64,000 nucleotides of DNA. Source: Peribolospora baueri (Eukaryota; Basidiomycota; Peribolosporomycetes; Peribolosporales; Peribolosporaceae). Numbering within the stretch: position 1 is the stretch's first letter; each line of letters starts with the position of its first letter. Position numbers and translations under genes: made by a program. Positions 33,601 through 45,888 of this stretch are shown here, in pieces. A model generated the notes under the pieces. That model had not been told where the DNA came from. It saw nothing but the letters and a program-made list of their open reading frames with translations, and searched no databases. The DNA is taken from positions 434,001-498,000 of the forward strand of contig JAMDHS010000003.1 in NCBI GenBank assembly GCA_029717555.1, written 5' to 3'.

Positions 33601-36191
33601 ACGCGAGTTTCCATTGGAGCCGATGACGAGGTGGGTGGGCCTGCCAGGGCCTTCTCGGCGTCTGAGCCCCAGCTCGTCCGAGAGACGCCTGTCGCTGACG
33701 AACGAGATACTGCTTGCAGGCTCCTTATCCGCGTAGTCTGCATCCGGCTTTAGCACACGAATGTCCTCGCTGCTAACATCCGCCCTGCAGAGGACGACAG
33801 TGTGGTCTACGCTGAGCGAAGCGAGGGTGGTGCCATCGGGAGAGACGGCAAAGTCGACGAGTGGGGAAGCGACATGGAAGTTGGGGGAGACATTTCGGGC
33901 CAATTCCTCGGATAGAGGCTCTTGGCGGGACACCTCGTTGACGTTGAGGGAGATGATGGTGGAGTCATTGACTGAGACGAGGAGATGAGGTTCGAGCTCA
34001 TTGCGGACGCGCCGCAAGGTCCACTTGAGACGAGTGAAGCGCGGTATGTCGGGATTTTCGGAGGGCTCTCCAACTAGCTCGAAGAGAACATCGCACCTTT
34101 CGTTCAGAAGACAATCGCACGCAACAAACAAATGAGTATGCCAGAACATACAACCGTAGCGGCAGGTTCGCACGTGAGGAGTAAAGCTCACCTAGGCCCA
34201 TCGCCCGCGAATGCCCTCGGCACGCTCCAAACAACCACCATGCCATTATGGGTGGCGACGGCCAACAGCACATGCACGCCATCCGGGTGCTCCAACACGG
34301 TCAGATCGACGATGCCCGAACCTCCCGGCGCCTTGAGCAGAGCGCGATGTCCGTTGTTCTGATCGATAAGCCTCAGCCTGCCTTTGCTCAAACAGTACAC
34401 CACCAGACCCAGTCCAGTCTCGTTTTCGTCTGCGCAGGTCGAATCGCCCATCCCCTTCCACACGACCGGAGTGAGCGCCGAAGAAACGCCGATCCAGCTC
34501 CGGCCATGGGTGTTGATGTATGGGGAAGGGAGAAGCGCGATGGGAGTACACTCTGGCTCTTCCGGGTGGAGCGTGTCGAGCAGCTTGCTCGGCTCCGTCA
34601 CCGGAACGGGGTTGGAAAGCAAGGGGGGCCGGCTTCCGGGAGCAGGAGAGGGGAAGGAAGATAGGTTTGACCTGGACACGTCGTTCACCGCGTGCATTGA
34701 TCGGTCAATGGCGCGGAGCGCGTTCCCTGCCACGCTCGTCACAGGCGGCGAGACGTTGCCAGGGGCAGCCACACTTGGTGGGACGGGGGAATCACGAGCT
34801 GGCGGAGGCGGGGGAGACATGGCGGTGACACCTCGGGCCGGTGGGGAGATGATCTTTTCCTGACCCTCGGATAAGTTGCTTATATTGCTGGCCGACCTCA
34901 AGTGACTGTGTGGTGCCTGAGCAGGACGATGAATGGCTTTCGTCTGGCCAGCGTTAACGCTACGTCCGAGCGGACTGGGCGAGGAGGGGCTCGCAGTTTT
35001 CGGCTGCTTCTTACGCATGAGGGGGGTCTGAGTCGGAGCAGGTCCTGGGGATGTAGAGGGAGAGCCGGTTCCTCGAGCAAGGATATCGAAGGGGCTGACA
35101 AAGTCAAACATAGTGGGCGTCGCGGTTGACCGGGAGGCCGGGGTGGGCTGTTCCGGAGGAGTGGGCCCCGTGCTGGTGAACGGTGACGTAGCATTGGACG
35201 GCTTGGTGGATGCCCTTTCTGGTGGCGAGACGACGCCAGGAGATTTCAGCCCAGGAGATCCTGCTTCGGAAGGTGACTGTGGAGAGGTGGGTAACGTAAC
35301 CGGCTCCACCACTACTCTCGCAGGCGCCGCTCCTTCCACAGGAGGATTGACTAGCTCAGGCTCAGAAGAGGGCGAATGGACGGTGGCGCGATGGACAGAT
35401 GGCACCTCCGATGGAGAGTTGGCCGGCTGCTGCGAAGAGGTGCCAGGCACCGAGCGGCTAGCCACCGAAAGGAAAAATAAGTCAAGCGTCAGTCAAGATG
35501 AAAACGGCAAATGCTTGCTTTCCACGAAGGCAAATACGCACCTACTCGCGGATGGCTGGGTCGATCCTGCAGCGCCGGCTATGAGCGACTCAAGCAGCGC
35601 CCTTCCAGGATTGAGGGCTGCCTCCGTGCTCGCGTCAGAATGTTGGGATGGAAGTGAACTTGCGGAAACGGGAGGGACCGAGGTAGACGAGACCGCACCC
35701 GTAGACGCAGGCGAGGAGAATCCTGCGGCAGACTGTGGGGCTCCGGCAGCGCCGGTAAGCATGGCGAGAAGGGGATTCATCTGGCCCTGCTGTGGCCCAC
35801 CCGACGGGGAAGAACCTTCCTGCGACCCGGAAGAGCCCAGACCACCTGCTACAGAGCCGCGATTGTCCGGGCTGCCCGGCTTTACGGTGCCAGAAGGCGT
35901 GACAGGCAATGGGATTTGGGCGGCCTGGACGACGCCTGGGGTCGCGACCTGCTCGCCATTGACTCCGCCGGGCGGGGCCAAAGTGGGAGAAGTGGAAAAC
36001 TGGCGAAAAAGGAGGTCGAGCGTCTGCGGTCGGGCCGAAGGGGACGAAGAAGATGGCGACAGAGAGGAAGAAGCGACGGGCTCGGAAGAAAATGAAGAAG
36101 CAGGTGGGGAGGTCGGGGCGCCCTGAGGAGGAGGGGCCTGTGGGGCGCTGAGGCCACCAGTCAAAAGAGCAAGAAGGTTAGGTGCTGACAT
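30601..36191 (-). CDS. Enhancer-of-decapping scaffold, EDC4/Ge-1/Pdc1 family
   Basis: A P-body scaffold that helps Dcp2-Dcp1 remove mRNA caps; fission-yeast Pdc1 and animal EDC4 are relatives. The ATG at 36,191 opens a 700-residue Ser/Pro-rich disordered region. A WD40-like part follows: GRSWIGVSSALTPVVWKG, GHRALLKAPGGSGIVDLTV, HVLLAVATHNGMVVVWSV, HLLVSVNDSTIISLNV, PLVDFAVSPDGTTLASLS, EAIAVWEFEHGP and HSLRASMFAFQL. After a second low-complexity linker come long helices (ERLASQAAEVARQETLLRLI, AVHNLVREAVGQQLARGLDE, and HMLLKEVHAEITGVRKTIVA) and the C-terminal alpha-helical domain (WEDIFLKVLSADDPAQVDGL, LTLVHRLISTLAT, DKHVRWLDEALRVLD). The product is about 1700 residues. The order WD40, linker, helices, C-terminal domain is that of EDC4. 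The first intron lies near 35,470-35,560; others split the WD40 and helical parts. Confidence 0.88.
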
Positions 36192-36610
36192 AAAGCGAAG
36201 GACTGAAGGCGCAACAGTAGAATGCGGGTAGGGAACAAATAACGAAAAGAAAAATGAAAAGACGGCGAGGGAGGGAGAGGAGGAAGTGAAGGAGACCAGC
36301 CAGCAAAGGCGACGAGGAGTTGAGTCTGTCGATCACTGCGTCTGTCTGTTTCATCGACGCGCCAACGCTCGATCACTCGAACTCGCATCCAACAACCCTA
36401 CTATATGCATTTCTCATGGCCCGCAGCAGGACTCCACGTGGTTCGGACCGAGATGGGGAGGACTGCGGCCGGCCGGGACCTTGGTTGGGGCCAGTCCGGT
36501 GCGGCGTAAGCACGGAGTAGAAACGGACGGCCCGGAAGAAACGTCTTCGAAGCGACCATCGGAAGGCAAGAGTCGTGATCTTTTTCTTCGCAACTTCATC
36601 GCCCGCCAAG
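36192..36610. promoter_or_regulatory. Divergent promoter of EDC4-like gene and PDX1
   Basis: A 419-base bidirectional region. It contains CCACGTGG at 36,434-36,441 and a purine-rich stretch on + near the EDC4 side (a pyrimidine-rich leader on minus). The interpretation is by position only. Confidence 0.45.
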
Positions 36611-38402
36611 ATGGCTCCTCTTCGTGTCTTGTTGCGAGCGGGAGCGGGCGTCGGCGCATATGTCTCGCAGGCAGCTGCCGTACGGTCGAGGTCTCTCCGA
36701 GGTGAGCACGCACAGACCTGCCTGATCAGATACACCAGGCGAGGCGACCGAGACGTTTGTTCTGGTCGTTGAACTCGCTCTACTTTTCTCTTATTCATTT
36801 ACTGTCCTTCTCATATACCTCCTTGCACAGGCTTTCATTCCAGCCTACCGGCTCGCGAGGTCTCCCAGTTCCTTATGCCTGCCATGTCGCCCACCATGAC
36901 CGAGGGAGGCATCGCGCAATGGAAGGTCAAGGAAGGCGACAGCTTCAGCGCCGGTGATGTGCTCCTCGAGATCGTGAGTTTTCGGCGGAACCAGGAACTT
37001 GGCTCAAGCAGGGACTGAGCTTGGCCAGTCGATGGATTGATCTCGTTGATCTCAACTGGAACTCTTTACGCGGATCAGGAAACGGATAAAGCTATGATGG
37101 ACGTGGAAGCTCAAGACGACGGCGTGATGGGCAAGATCGTCGTGAGCATCTGTCACCTTCTATCTACTTCCTTCACCTTCGCATCACCACCCCTTTCTTC
37201 CGACGACCCGCTGCTACGATGATCTTCATAACAATCCAACGCCGAGCTCTCTGTCGTATTTTCTCTCCTGTCCTCTCTTTGTCTCCCTGAGCGGCTTCGG
37301 CCCTTTGGTCGAGACGAGGATTGAGGAAAGAAGAGATCAAACGTCAGGATAACACTGTGGAAGCTTTCAGTCTCTGAGCCTTTCGTCGTTTCCGCCTTTC
37401 ATCGTGACTGTATCATCTTCGTGCTATTTTCGCTCACTTCTCTCATTGCTTGCATTACTCGACGATCGAAAGGCTGAAGCGGGGTCCAAGAACGTCCAAG
37501 TTGGACAGCTGATCGCTATGCTGGCCGAAGAGGGCGACGATCTCTCCTCCATTAAGGTCCCCGAGAAGTCCTCGTCCAGCTCTGCCAGTGCTCCTTCCTC
37601 GACGCCTTCCCCACAGCCCCCATCCTCGCCATCCTCCGACCCATCTACCAAACCTTCGAGCGCGACCTCCGCTACTCCCACTCCTACAGGCTCCTCCGCA
37701 CCCTCGCACGCGCTCCCAAAATTCCACCTCCCTTTCTTCCCCTCCGTCCAGCGGCTCCTACTCGAGAACCACGTGGACGAGCAGAAGCTAAGGAGCATCA
37801 AAGGGACCGGGAAAAGGGGCATGATCACCAAAGGCGACTTGCTCGCTGCGCTTGGGTTGGCTAGCGGACCCAATGGTACTTTCAAAGAGGCACAGAAGGA
37901 GAAGCCGCTAGGAGCAGCACCTGCGGCACCAAAGAAGGCAGAGGTGAGCTGGAGTCTCCTGACGGTTCTGTAGTCCGCACATTCTACGTCTTGTGCCATC
38001 CTCGTCTGTTAGGTTTACTCAATTGCCTTTTTGGCCCCTCTTTCTGGTCGTGCCTGCTTCCCAAATCCCCCCGTTGCCTTTCTCGACTCGATTAATCTCA
38101 CAATTGTATGCGCTCACTGTCCATTCACCGAACCGCAGCCTCTCACTCCCGAATCCCTCCGCCACCTGATCCTTTCCGGCCTGTCCTCTGCTGCTTCCCT
38201 CAACGCCGGCACGGGCACTGCCTCCTCCATCTTTGCTGCCTCCTCATCCAGCGGCGTAGTCGATTTCAACGCTGTCGTCGCCGACTATGACGTGTTGAGG
38301 CCTCTGCCCTCATTTGAGCGAAAGCTGCAAGTCGAGGAGGTGGTAGTGAGCGGTGCAGGCCTTGACGCGAAGAAGAAAGATCCTTTTGCGGGACTGTATT
38401 AG
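36611..38402 (+). CDS. PDX1: Pyruvate dehydrogenase complex E3-binding protein (protein X)
   Basis: Anchors dihydrolipoamide dehydrogenase (E3) to the E2 core in the mitochondrial matrix. The ATG at 36,611 begins a basic presequence ([20 protein letters not shown], then RSRSLRG). The lipoyl domain follows: [40 protein letters not shown] with the lipoylated Lys in ETDKAMMD, and [20 protein letters not shown] Ser/Pro/Thr linker leads to a peripheral-subunit-binding domain ([20 protein letters not shown], then [17 protein letters not shown]). No E2 catalytic domain with HxxxDG follows; instead there is a short C-terminus ending [10 protein letters not shown], which separates PDX1 from E2. About six exons; the first splits the presequence, the next the lipoyl domain. 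Confidence 0.92.
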
Positions 38403-38810
38403 ACGAGATGATCAGAGAGGCGTGGTGACTAAATACGGAACATGGTTTTACATAGGCGGGCTTAACGATTGGGGTTCCTACGGGTGGACGAAGCGGGCAG
38501 TTGTTGAAGGTCTCCACCTCTCCTTTTCTTGTCCTTGGCACCCTTCTTCTATGTGAGAGGAAAGCTTTCTTCAAGCCTTGCAGTGCGAGGGCGTGCGTAC
38601 CCGGAGTAGATTCATTTGAAAGTGGAATATTGGGAAATGGGAAACATTCGGACGAAGAGTAAACTGAGAACGTGATAGACGTCATAAGCGAATGTTCATC
38701 TCTCTCCCCATTGACGCGCTGCCTTTCTTTCCTTCCTGTCTGTCAGCGACCGATTTGATGTCGTGTCGCGCTACGCTAGTGGAACCGACAGGACTGCTAA
38801 CATGTGCCGA
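38403..38810. other. Convergent 3' region of PDX1 and the kinase gene
   Basis: 408 bases between the PDX1 and kinase stops; no gene is seen. Confidence 0.45.
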
Positions 38811-41143
<2,333 letters not shown>

Positions 41144-41677
41144 TTTTTACCCCATTCCTCAGTGTGAGAAATCGCAGGGGGTGCGGGGCTGCGGCAAGTG
41201 CAATGGACCAGGACCGACTAGGCTTCAGGTGGACAAGGTGGTAACCGAGCAAATTGGCCGACTGTGAGCTGGTAGATGGTGGTGTCTACATGGTGTTCCT
41301 CCTCACAGGGAGAACAGACGTTCCCATCCTCTATATATACGTTTCTCGAGAGGAATAGGCGCTCGGAGCGTGCACAAAGGGGTACGCCGAGAACAATAGA
41401 AGTGATCGACCGCCTAGGAAATAGACGGTCGTAAACGGGGTCGCGACACGGTGATCACACTCCCCTACCCTGACGACACTGGGAGCGGCACGTGATTCAA
41501 GAGCGGGAGAACGTGGCTAGAAGTGAGTGCGTGGGAATCTCGTCTCGCGGATGCGCTCGGTGCGCGCAACCGACCTTCTCGACTCGACCCGAAGGATCGA
41601 CGACATCTTGTACGAACGGCGAACTCGCAACTTTCGTTCACTCCCCTTGCTCCTCATCCTAGAGCTTCATACCAGGC
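41144..41677. promoter_or_regulatory. Divergent promoter of the kinase and QCR10
   Basis: A 534-base region with a TATA-like CTATATATAC at 41,331-41,340 and GCACGTGA at 41,488-41,495. No gene is seen. Confidence 0.45.
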
Positions 41678-42196
41678 ATGGCTCACCACCCTCGCTTCAA
41701 GCCGAATTGTGAGTGGCAAGCATTTGGAAGGGGCGGAGGAGTTGCGTGGACGAGCGAGACGGCGGACGAGTAGAGTAGTCTCGAAAGTCCAGGTGTTGGA
41801 TTAGTCGTCGTTCCGATACCCCGGTACTCACCAGCGCCTGCATTTCGCTTTTTCTCCTGGTCTCCTTTCCCTTCTCGACTTTTCCTATCCACTCCACCAG
41901 ACGGCCCGCTTCCTCAGTACAACCCCTCCGTCCTCTCCCGGTACGCCCCCACGGCTGCCCTCTGGGGAGTAGGCGTCGCTGCTGCAGTGACGCTGTTTGC
42001 CAGCTCCATCCCTCTCTTCCAGAAGGATGTTCTCGACAATATCCCGGTAGTGAGTGTTGGGAACTTTTTGCGCATTTTCGCTGAGTCCCGGGCCCTCCAT
42101 TTCCTTCCAATTTCACACTTGACCTCGTCTTTTTGCAAATCCCAGGTGCGAGGCTACTTCAAGGACACCACGCCTGACAGCGACAAGCCCTTCTGA
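41678..42196 (+). CDS. QCR10: Cytochrome bc1 complex subunit 10
   Basis: A single-pass accessory subunit of respiratory complex III, next to the Rieske protein. Exons 41,678-41,708, 41,901-42,049 and 42,146-42,196 give exactly 77 codons (76 residues). MAHHPRFKPNYGPLPQYNPS is the matrix-side start, RYAPTAALWGVGVAAAVTLF the membrane helix, and FKDTTPDSDKPF the end, matching the PxxxKP finish of fungal Qcr10. Length equals the family norm. All splice sites are GT-AG and keep frame. Confidence 0.93.
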
Positions 42197-42471
42197 GCTC
42201 TGAGCTTCACTGCTTCACGTTTTGCCGGCGCTCACTTAGATCTGCCGCCCCCATCCTCTCGGCTCCTCTCTCCCACGTCATCTTGTCACATACGACGTAA
42301 CGAAGACTGGCTTGTCCATTTGTCAATTGCATCTGCAGTTAGAATCATTTTTCCACTGTCCCGTTCGCCAAAACTTTCTTATCCGTCCCTCTTCCCGCGA
42401 CAAACCGACTTAAAAAGTCCGTCCGCCACACAGGACGATTTCATGTCGTGTCGTATTCAGTTCCGTTCCGG

Positions 42472-43644
42472 TTACGCTGGCGTCTGCCAGTTCTGTAGCT
42501 CGCCGTCGAGTTCAGGATAGTACCTGAACAGGCCATTGCCGTACTTGCGCCTCCTCCCGCTGGACAAGTGCTTTGCGATCTTCTCCTCCGAGCCGACCGA
42601 TTCTTTGAGGGCGAACAAGTCTGGGTATTTGTCGGCCTTTTGAATTGAGGAGAGCAGGCGCGGGAAGGCGAATTGGAGGCCGTCGATGACCTGAGGATAG
42701 GTATAGATGGTTATGGTGTCAGGGTAGAAAAGGATGATATGGGGTCGACGAAGTCGGAGGCCGAATCAAAGGGAGAGGAGACGGTCAAGGCGAGTCGTAG
42801 CGAGCGGCGAGTAAGGATGGACAGAAAGAGAGTCGAACGCACCTGGAAGAGCGCGAGGTCGGCGGTCGTCGTGCTCGCCCCCACGAGCCTAGGCCTGTTC
42901 GGGTCCTTGTCCGGGTTGGACTGGATGACCAAGCTGAAGTATTTGAAGAATTTGGGGACGCGTTCGTTGCGGAACTGATCAGCGTTTCGCTTCGCCTCGG
43001 CTTTCTGGTCTTCGTAATAGAGCTGGACGGCGATGGGATGGTGGACCTGGTATGGATAAGGGGAAAAGGGGTGGAGTAACGAACGGAGTGTAGGTCGTCA
43101 GTGGATCTGACGCTCGAATGAAAGGAAGGAAGACTGTTTGATGGGGGCGAGTGCGTATGCACGCACGTCGTGTGCCTCGTTGGAAAGATCGAGGACGGTC
43201 AAGGTGAGCTGATTGACATGGGTACGCCTGAGCTCCCTCTGCGCGTCCGAGTCTCCCTCACGGTCGCCCACGAGGCCGAACTTGGGACCGATGAGAGCGA
43301 GGATGGCGGGCGTCTGGCTGACGGTCGCAGAGCCCTTGCCGGAAGGAGAGGGGAACTCGAGGACGGGCGGGGCAAAGTGGGGCGGGTGACCAACGACGTC
43401 GACGGACATGATGCGCGAGAGGAGCGAGGGCACGTCGTTGTTTTCCTTGTACGGCTCCCCGGCGGCCTCGAAACAGAGGCGGACGTACTCTCCCCTGCCG
43501 GGGATGGAGGGCCTATAATATCGCAGGCAGACAAGTCCGTGAGCGTCTCGGAGGGATCGCGAGCCAGCGACGACGACGATCGGCGCGAGGCAGCGGGCGA
43601 GGCACGCACCAGTAGTGAAGCGTCCAAGGGCCGTGCGCAGTCAT
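42472..43644 (-). CDS. Glutathione S-transferase
   Basis: Conjugates or transfers reduced glutathione. The start used here is MTAHGPWTLHYW (43,644); an earlier in-frame ATG at 43,761 would add 39 residues that look like a mitochondrial presequence. The thioredoxin-fold domain begins LHYWPSIPGRGEYVRLCFEAAGE, as in sigma-like GSTs, where the Tyr of HYW is the likely catalytic residue; a binding-site VSQTPAILALIG (the cis-Pro/SNAIL-like motif) follows an inserted loop. The C-terminal helical domain has RTHVNQLTLTVLDLSNEAHDV, FFKYFSLVIQ, GASTTTADLALFQVIDGLQF (N-capping SxxD-like) and ends at LQNWQTPA (stop 42,472). Four exons. It is divergent from the unrecognised gene at 44.2 kb. Confidence 0.85.
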
Positions 43645-44189
43645 GGTGGTGAACGGTTGCCGCGGCGTGAAGGCGAGAGGGAAGAGCGGGGTGGTGTGAC
43701 AACGAAGGAGGTGGTGGAGGAGCGTCGAGAGCGGAGCTGTCCAGGGCGGTCTAACGAGCATGGATATCTGTAAGCCAACTTCGAACGCTGGCGCCGTCGT
43801 CGCCGCCCTTTCATTCCCTCCCCCGCCAGCGAGGTGACTCGACGCCCCTGCCCCCGCATGGCGTCATCCAGAAAGGATGACTAAGCTACAGATTGATAAC
43901 ATTGGTCGCGGACGCGCTGGCGAAACCGATCAGGCGGCCGTCGTCGATCTTGCTGGCTGGCGTGGGTCATGGTCTGCGGCGTCGACGTCGCTAGGTCATG
44001 GTCCGTCCTGGCTGCGTTCGGAAGCCGGCGTTTGTCATTGCTGGCTGCCGCGAGCGAGAGCGAACAGAACATGTCCTTATTTATGCCCATACGAACGCCC
44101 GTCTGCTGCTCTCACGCTCGAACCACCTCGTCCATCCCCCCAGCTCACTGGACAATCCTGTACAGCGAGCGAAGCGATCCTGTCTCAAG
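43645..44189. promoter_or_regulatory. Upstream region of the GST and of the 44.2-kb gene
   Basis: Contains the possible N-terminal extension of the GST (to 43,761). The rest shows no recognisable coding content. Confidence 0.4.
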
Positions 44190-45218
44190 ATGCCGCACAA
44201 ATCTTCGCGCCGCTACCAAAAGACACACGACACCAACGAGTCCTTCCTCGTACTCGGCCTTCCCATCTGCGCCAATGCGGACCCCACTACAAGGCCCTGG
44301 GTGCATCGCAGCCATCTGGGCGAAAAGAATAGTTACCCTGGGGTGGCAGGGTGGAAGGATACGACGAACACGATTCACAGCACCTGTGCGTCGCTGCGTC
44401 TCGTCGCTTCGCCTCACCTGACATGAACTGACCGTCGTCCAGTCGCCACTCCAACCCCCACACCTGTCCAAGCGCAGCTGACTTCAACTCTCTCGGCAAC
44501 ACCTCCTCTGCCAAAGGCGTCGACGCACCGAACCTCGGCCGCGCCCAGCGAGCCGCGCGCAGAGGCAAAGGGCGCGTGCCAATAGGCCCTCAGCAGGAGA
44601 TTGCACATACGTTGCCCGAGGACTTTATTATCGGCCCTATGAGGCCGGAGTGGAAGGGCGAAGAGTTTACGTGCGCCTTTTCCTCGTCAGGGACGACTGA
44701 AAGCGGTGGCGGAAAGGGGCCTGGCATTTATTCCCGATCTCCTCCTCCTCCTCTCCGTTTTTCCCCTTCTGACCTTTCAAAGCATTCCCAACGTTCACGC
44801 AAAGACGAAAGCCGGCGTTTCCGCACCTCGCTTTGCAGGCAGGGGTCCTCAGGAGGAAGTCCCCATGCCGTGCTACCCTCCGCTCCAATGGCATCCCGAG
44901 ACCTTTATCCCCGGCGACGAGCTTTCCACGTACGGTCCCGGTGGGGACGAGACCAGGGTCCAATTCTATGTTAGTCCCACTCGACCTCCTTTGCCGGTCG
45001 TATATGAGCTGAGTGAGTCTGGACGACCGACGTCTGACCCAGCACGCTGACGGGTCCCATCCCTTCCTGGCCTTCGCTCCCCTGTCTTCGCTCTTTCTTG
45101 CCCTCCCCCGCCCGCGCTTCAGTCCCACGACGAAGACCTGCCTGAACACCCGGCGCACGAAGCCATTGCCCCCAACGACCGCTACTACCGCCGAAGATCG
45201 AGGCTGTACATCCGGTGA
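44190..45218 (+). CDS. Hypothetical spliced gene, not recognised
   Basis: The ATG at 44,190 opens MPHKSSRRYQKTHDTNESFL, followed by ICANADPTTRPW and GVAGWKDTTNTIHS. A donor at about 44,389 and an acceptor at about 44,445, with CTGAC in between, fit a short intron. Protein-like blocks then appear: NLGRAQRAARRGKGRVPIG, QEIAHTLPEDFIIGPMRPEW, VPMPCYPPLQWHPETFIPGD, YGPGGDETRVQFY and HDEDLPEHPAHEAIAPNDRY, ending RSRLYIR at the stop 45,216-45,218. I cannot connect all blocks in one phase with certainty. The last CGG-TGAGT can also serve as a donor, with a 35-base intron that would extend the protein. The family is unknown; no membrane helix or catalytic motif is seen. Confidence 0.45.
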
Positions 45219-45888
45219 GTTGCAATTGCCCTGCCTGTCTGCCTTTCAGCATCAGGGGGTTGCCACCTAGCTCTGTAAACGAATCATGGGGAGAACGACG
45301 AGCACGTACATGTCTTTCCAACGTGAAAAAGCCGCTGTCCTTTCGTTGCATAGGCTGAGCATCTGAGAAACGGGGCGCCCTCGAGTCCCGCGACGACGAC
45401 GGCCGTGAGTGCCGTGCGACATTCATCCCTCCGTCATCCTTATATCCGCTTCGTACGCCTTGCTGCATTCCTTGGTTCCCGAAGCAAGACGGCGGCGTGT
45501 GAGCGACTCGTTTTCAACGTCTCGCTTGCATCCGTGTCCCGGCGAGACTGCGGCGCAGCTTCGGCCCCAGTTGCAAGGAACGGTCCGGTGGACGTCGCCG
45601 TCGCCGTCACCGTCACTGCACCGTCTCCCTCTCCGCACCCCTCACCATCTTCAGGTCAAGGACGTGTCTAGCGCATAGATGCCGCCTGGACCCGGACGAC
45701 AGTACGACTGACGAACTCCCACGATACCAACAGACAGGGAGTCGTTCGGCGCCGGACGCTGCTGGAACGAAGCGAGCGCAACGTGGGCCGGCCCAATTGA
45801 CCGATCGGACAGTGTTCCCGTCATTCCCTCTCTCGCTTGGCTTGCATTCAATCCAACGACCAACGACGAACAACTTAGACAAGGCGAG
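45219..45888. promoter_or_regulatory. Upstream region of the DUF4048-like gene
   Basis: About 670 bases without a convincing gene. A repeated CGTCGC/CGTCAC stretch lies at 45,595-45,620. The part nearest the next ATG (45,889) carries CAACGAC repeats. Confidence 0.4.

Noticed and set aside
35113-36126. Open frame of 337 codons on the + strand
   Set aside because: It is the antisense shadow of the Ser/Pro-rich N-terminus of the EDC4-like gene. Codon use and low complexity follow from the opposite strand, and it has no recognisable content.
26994-36191. Biosynthetic gene cluster around the P450
   Set aside because: Its neighbours are housekeeping genes (valine catabolism, decapping); there is no backbone enzyme or transporter.
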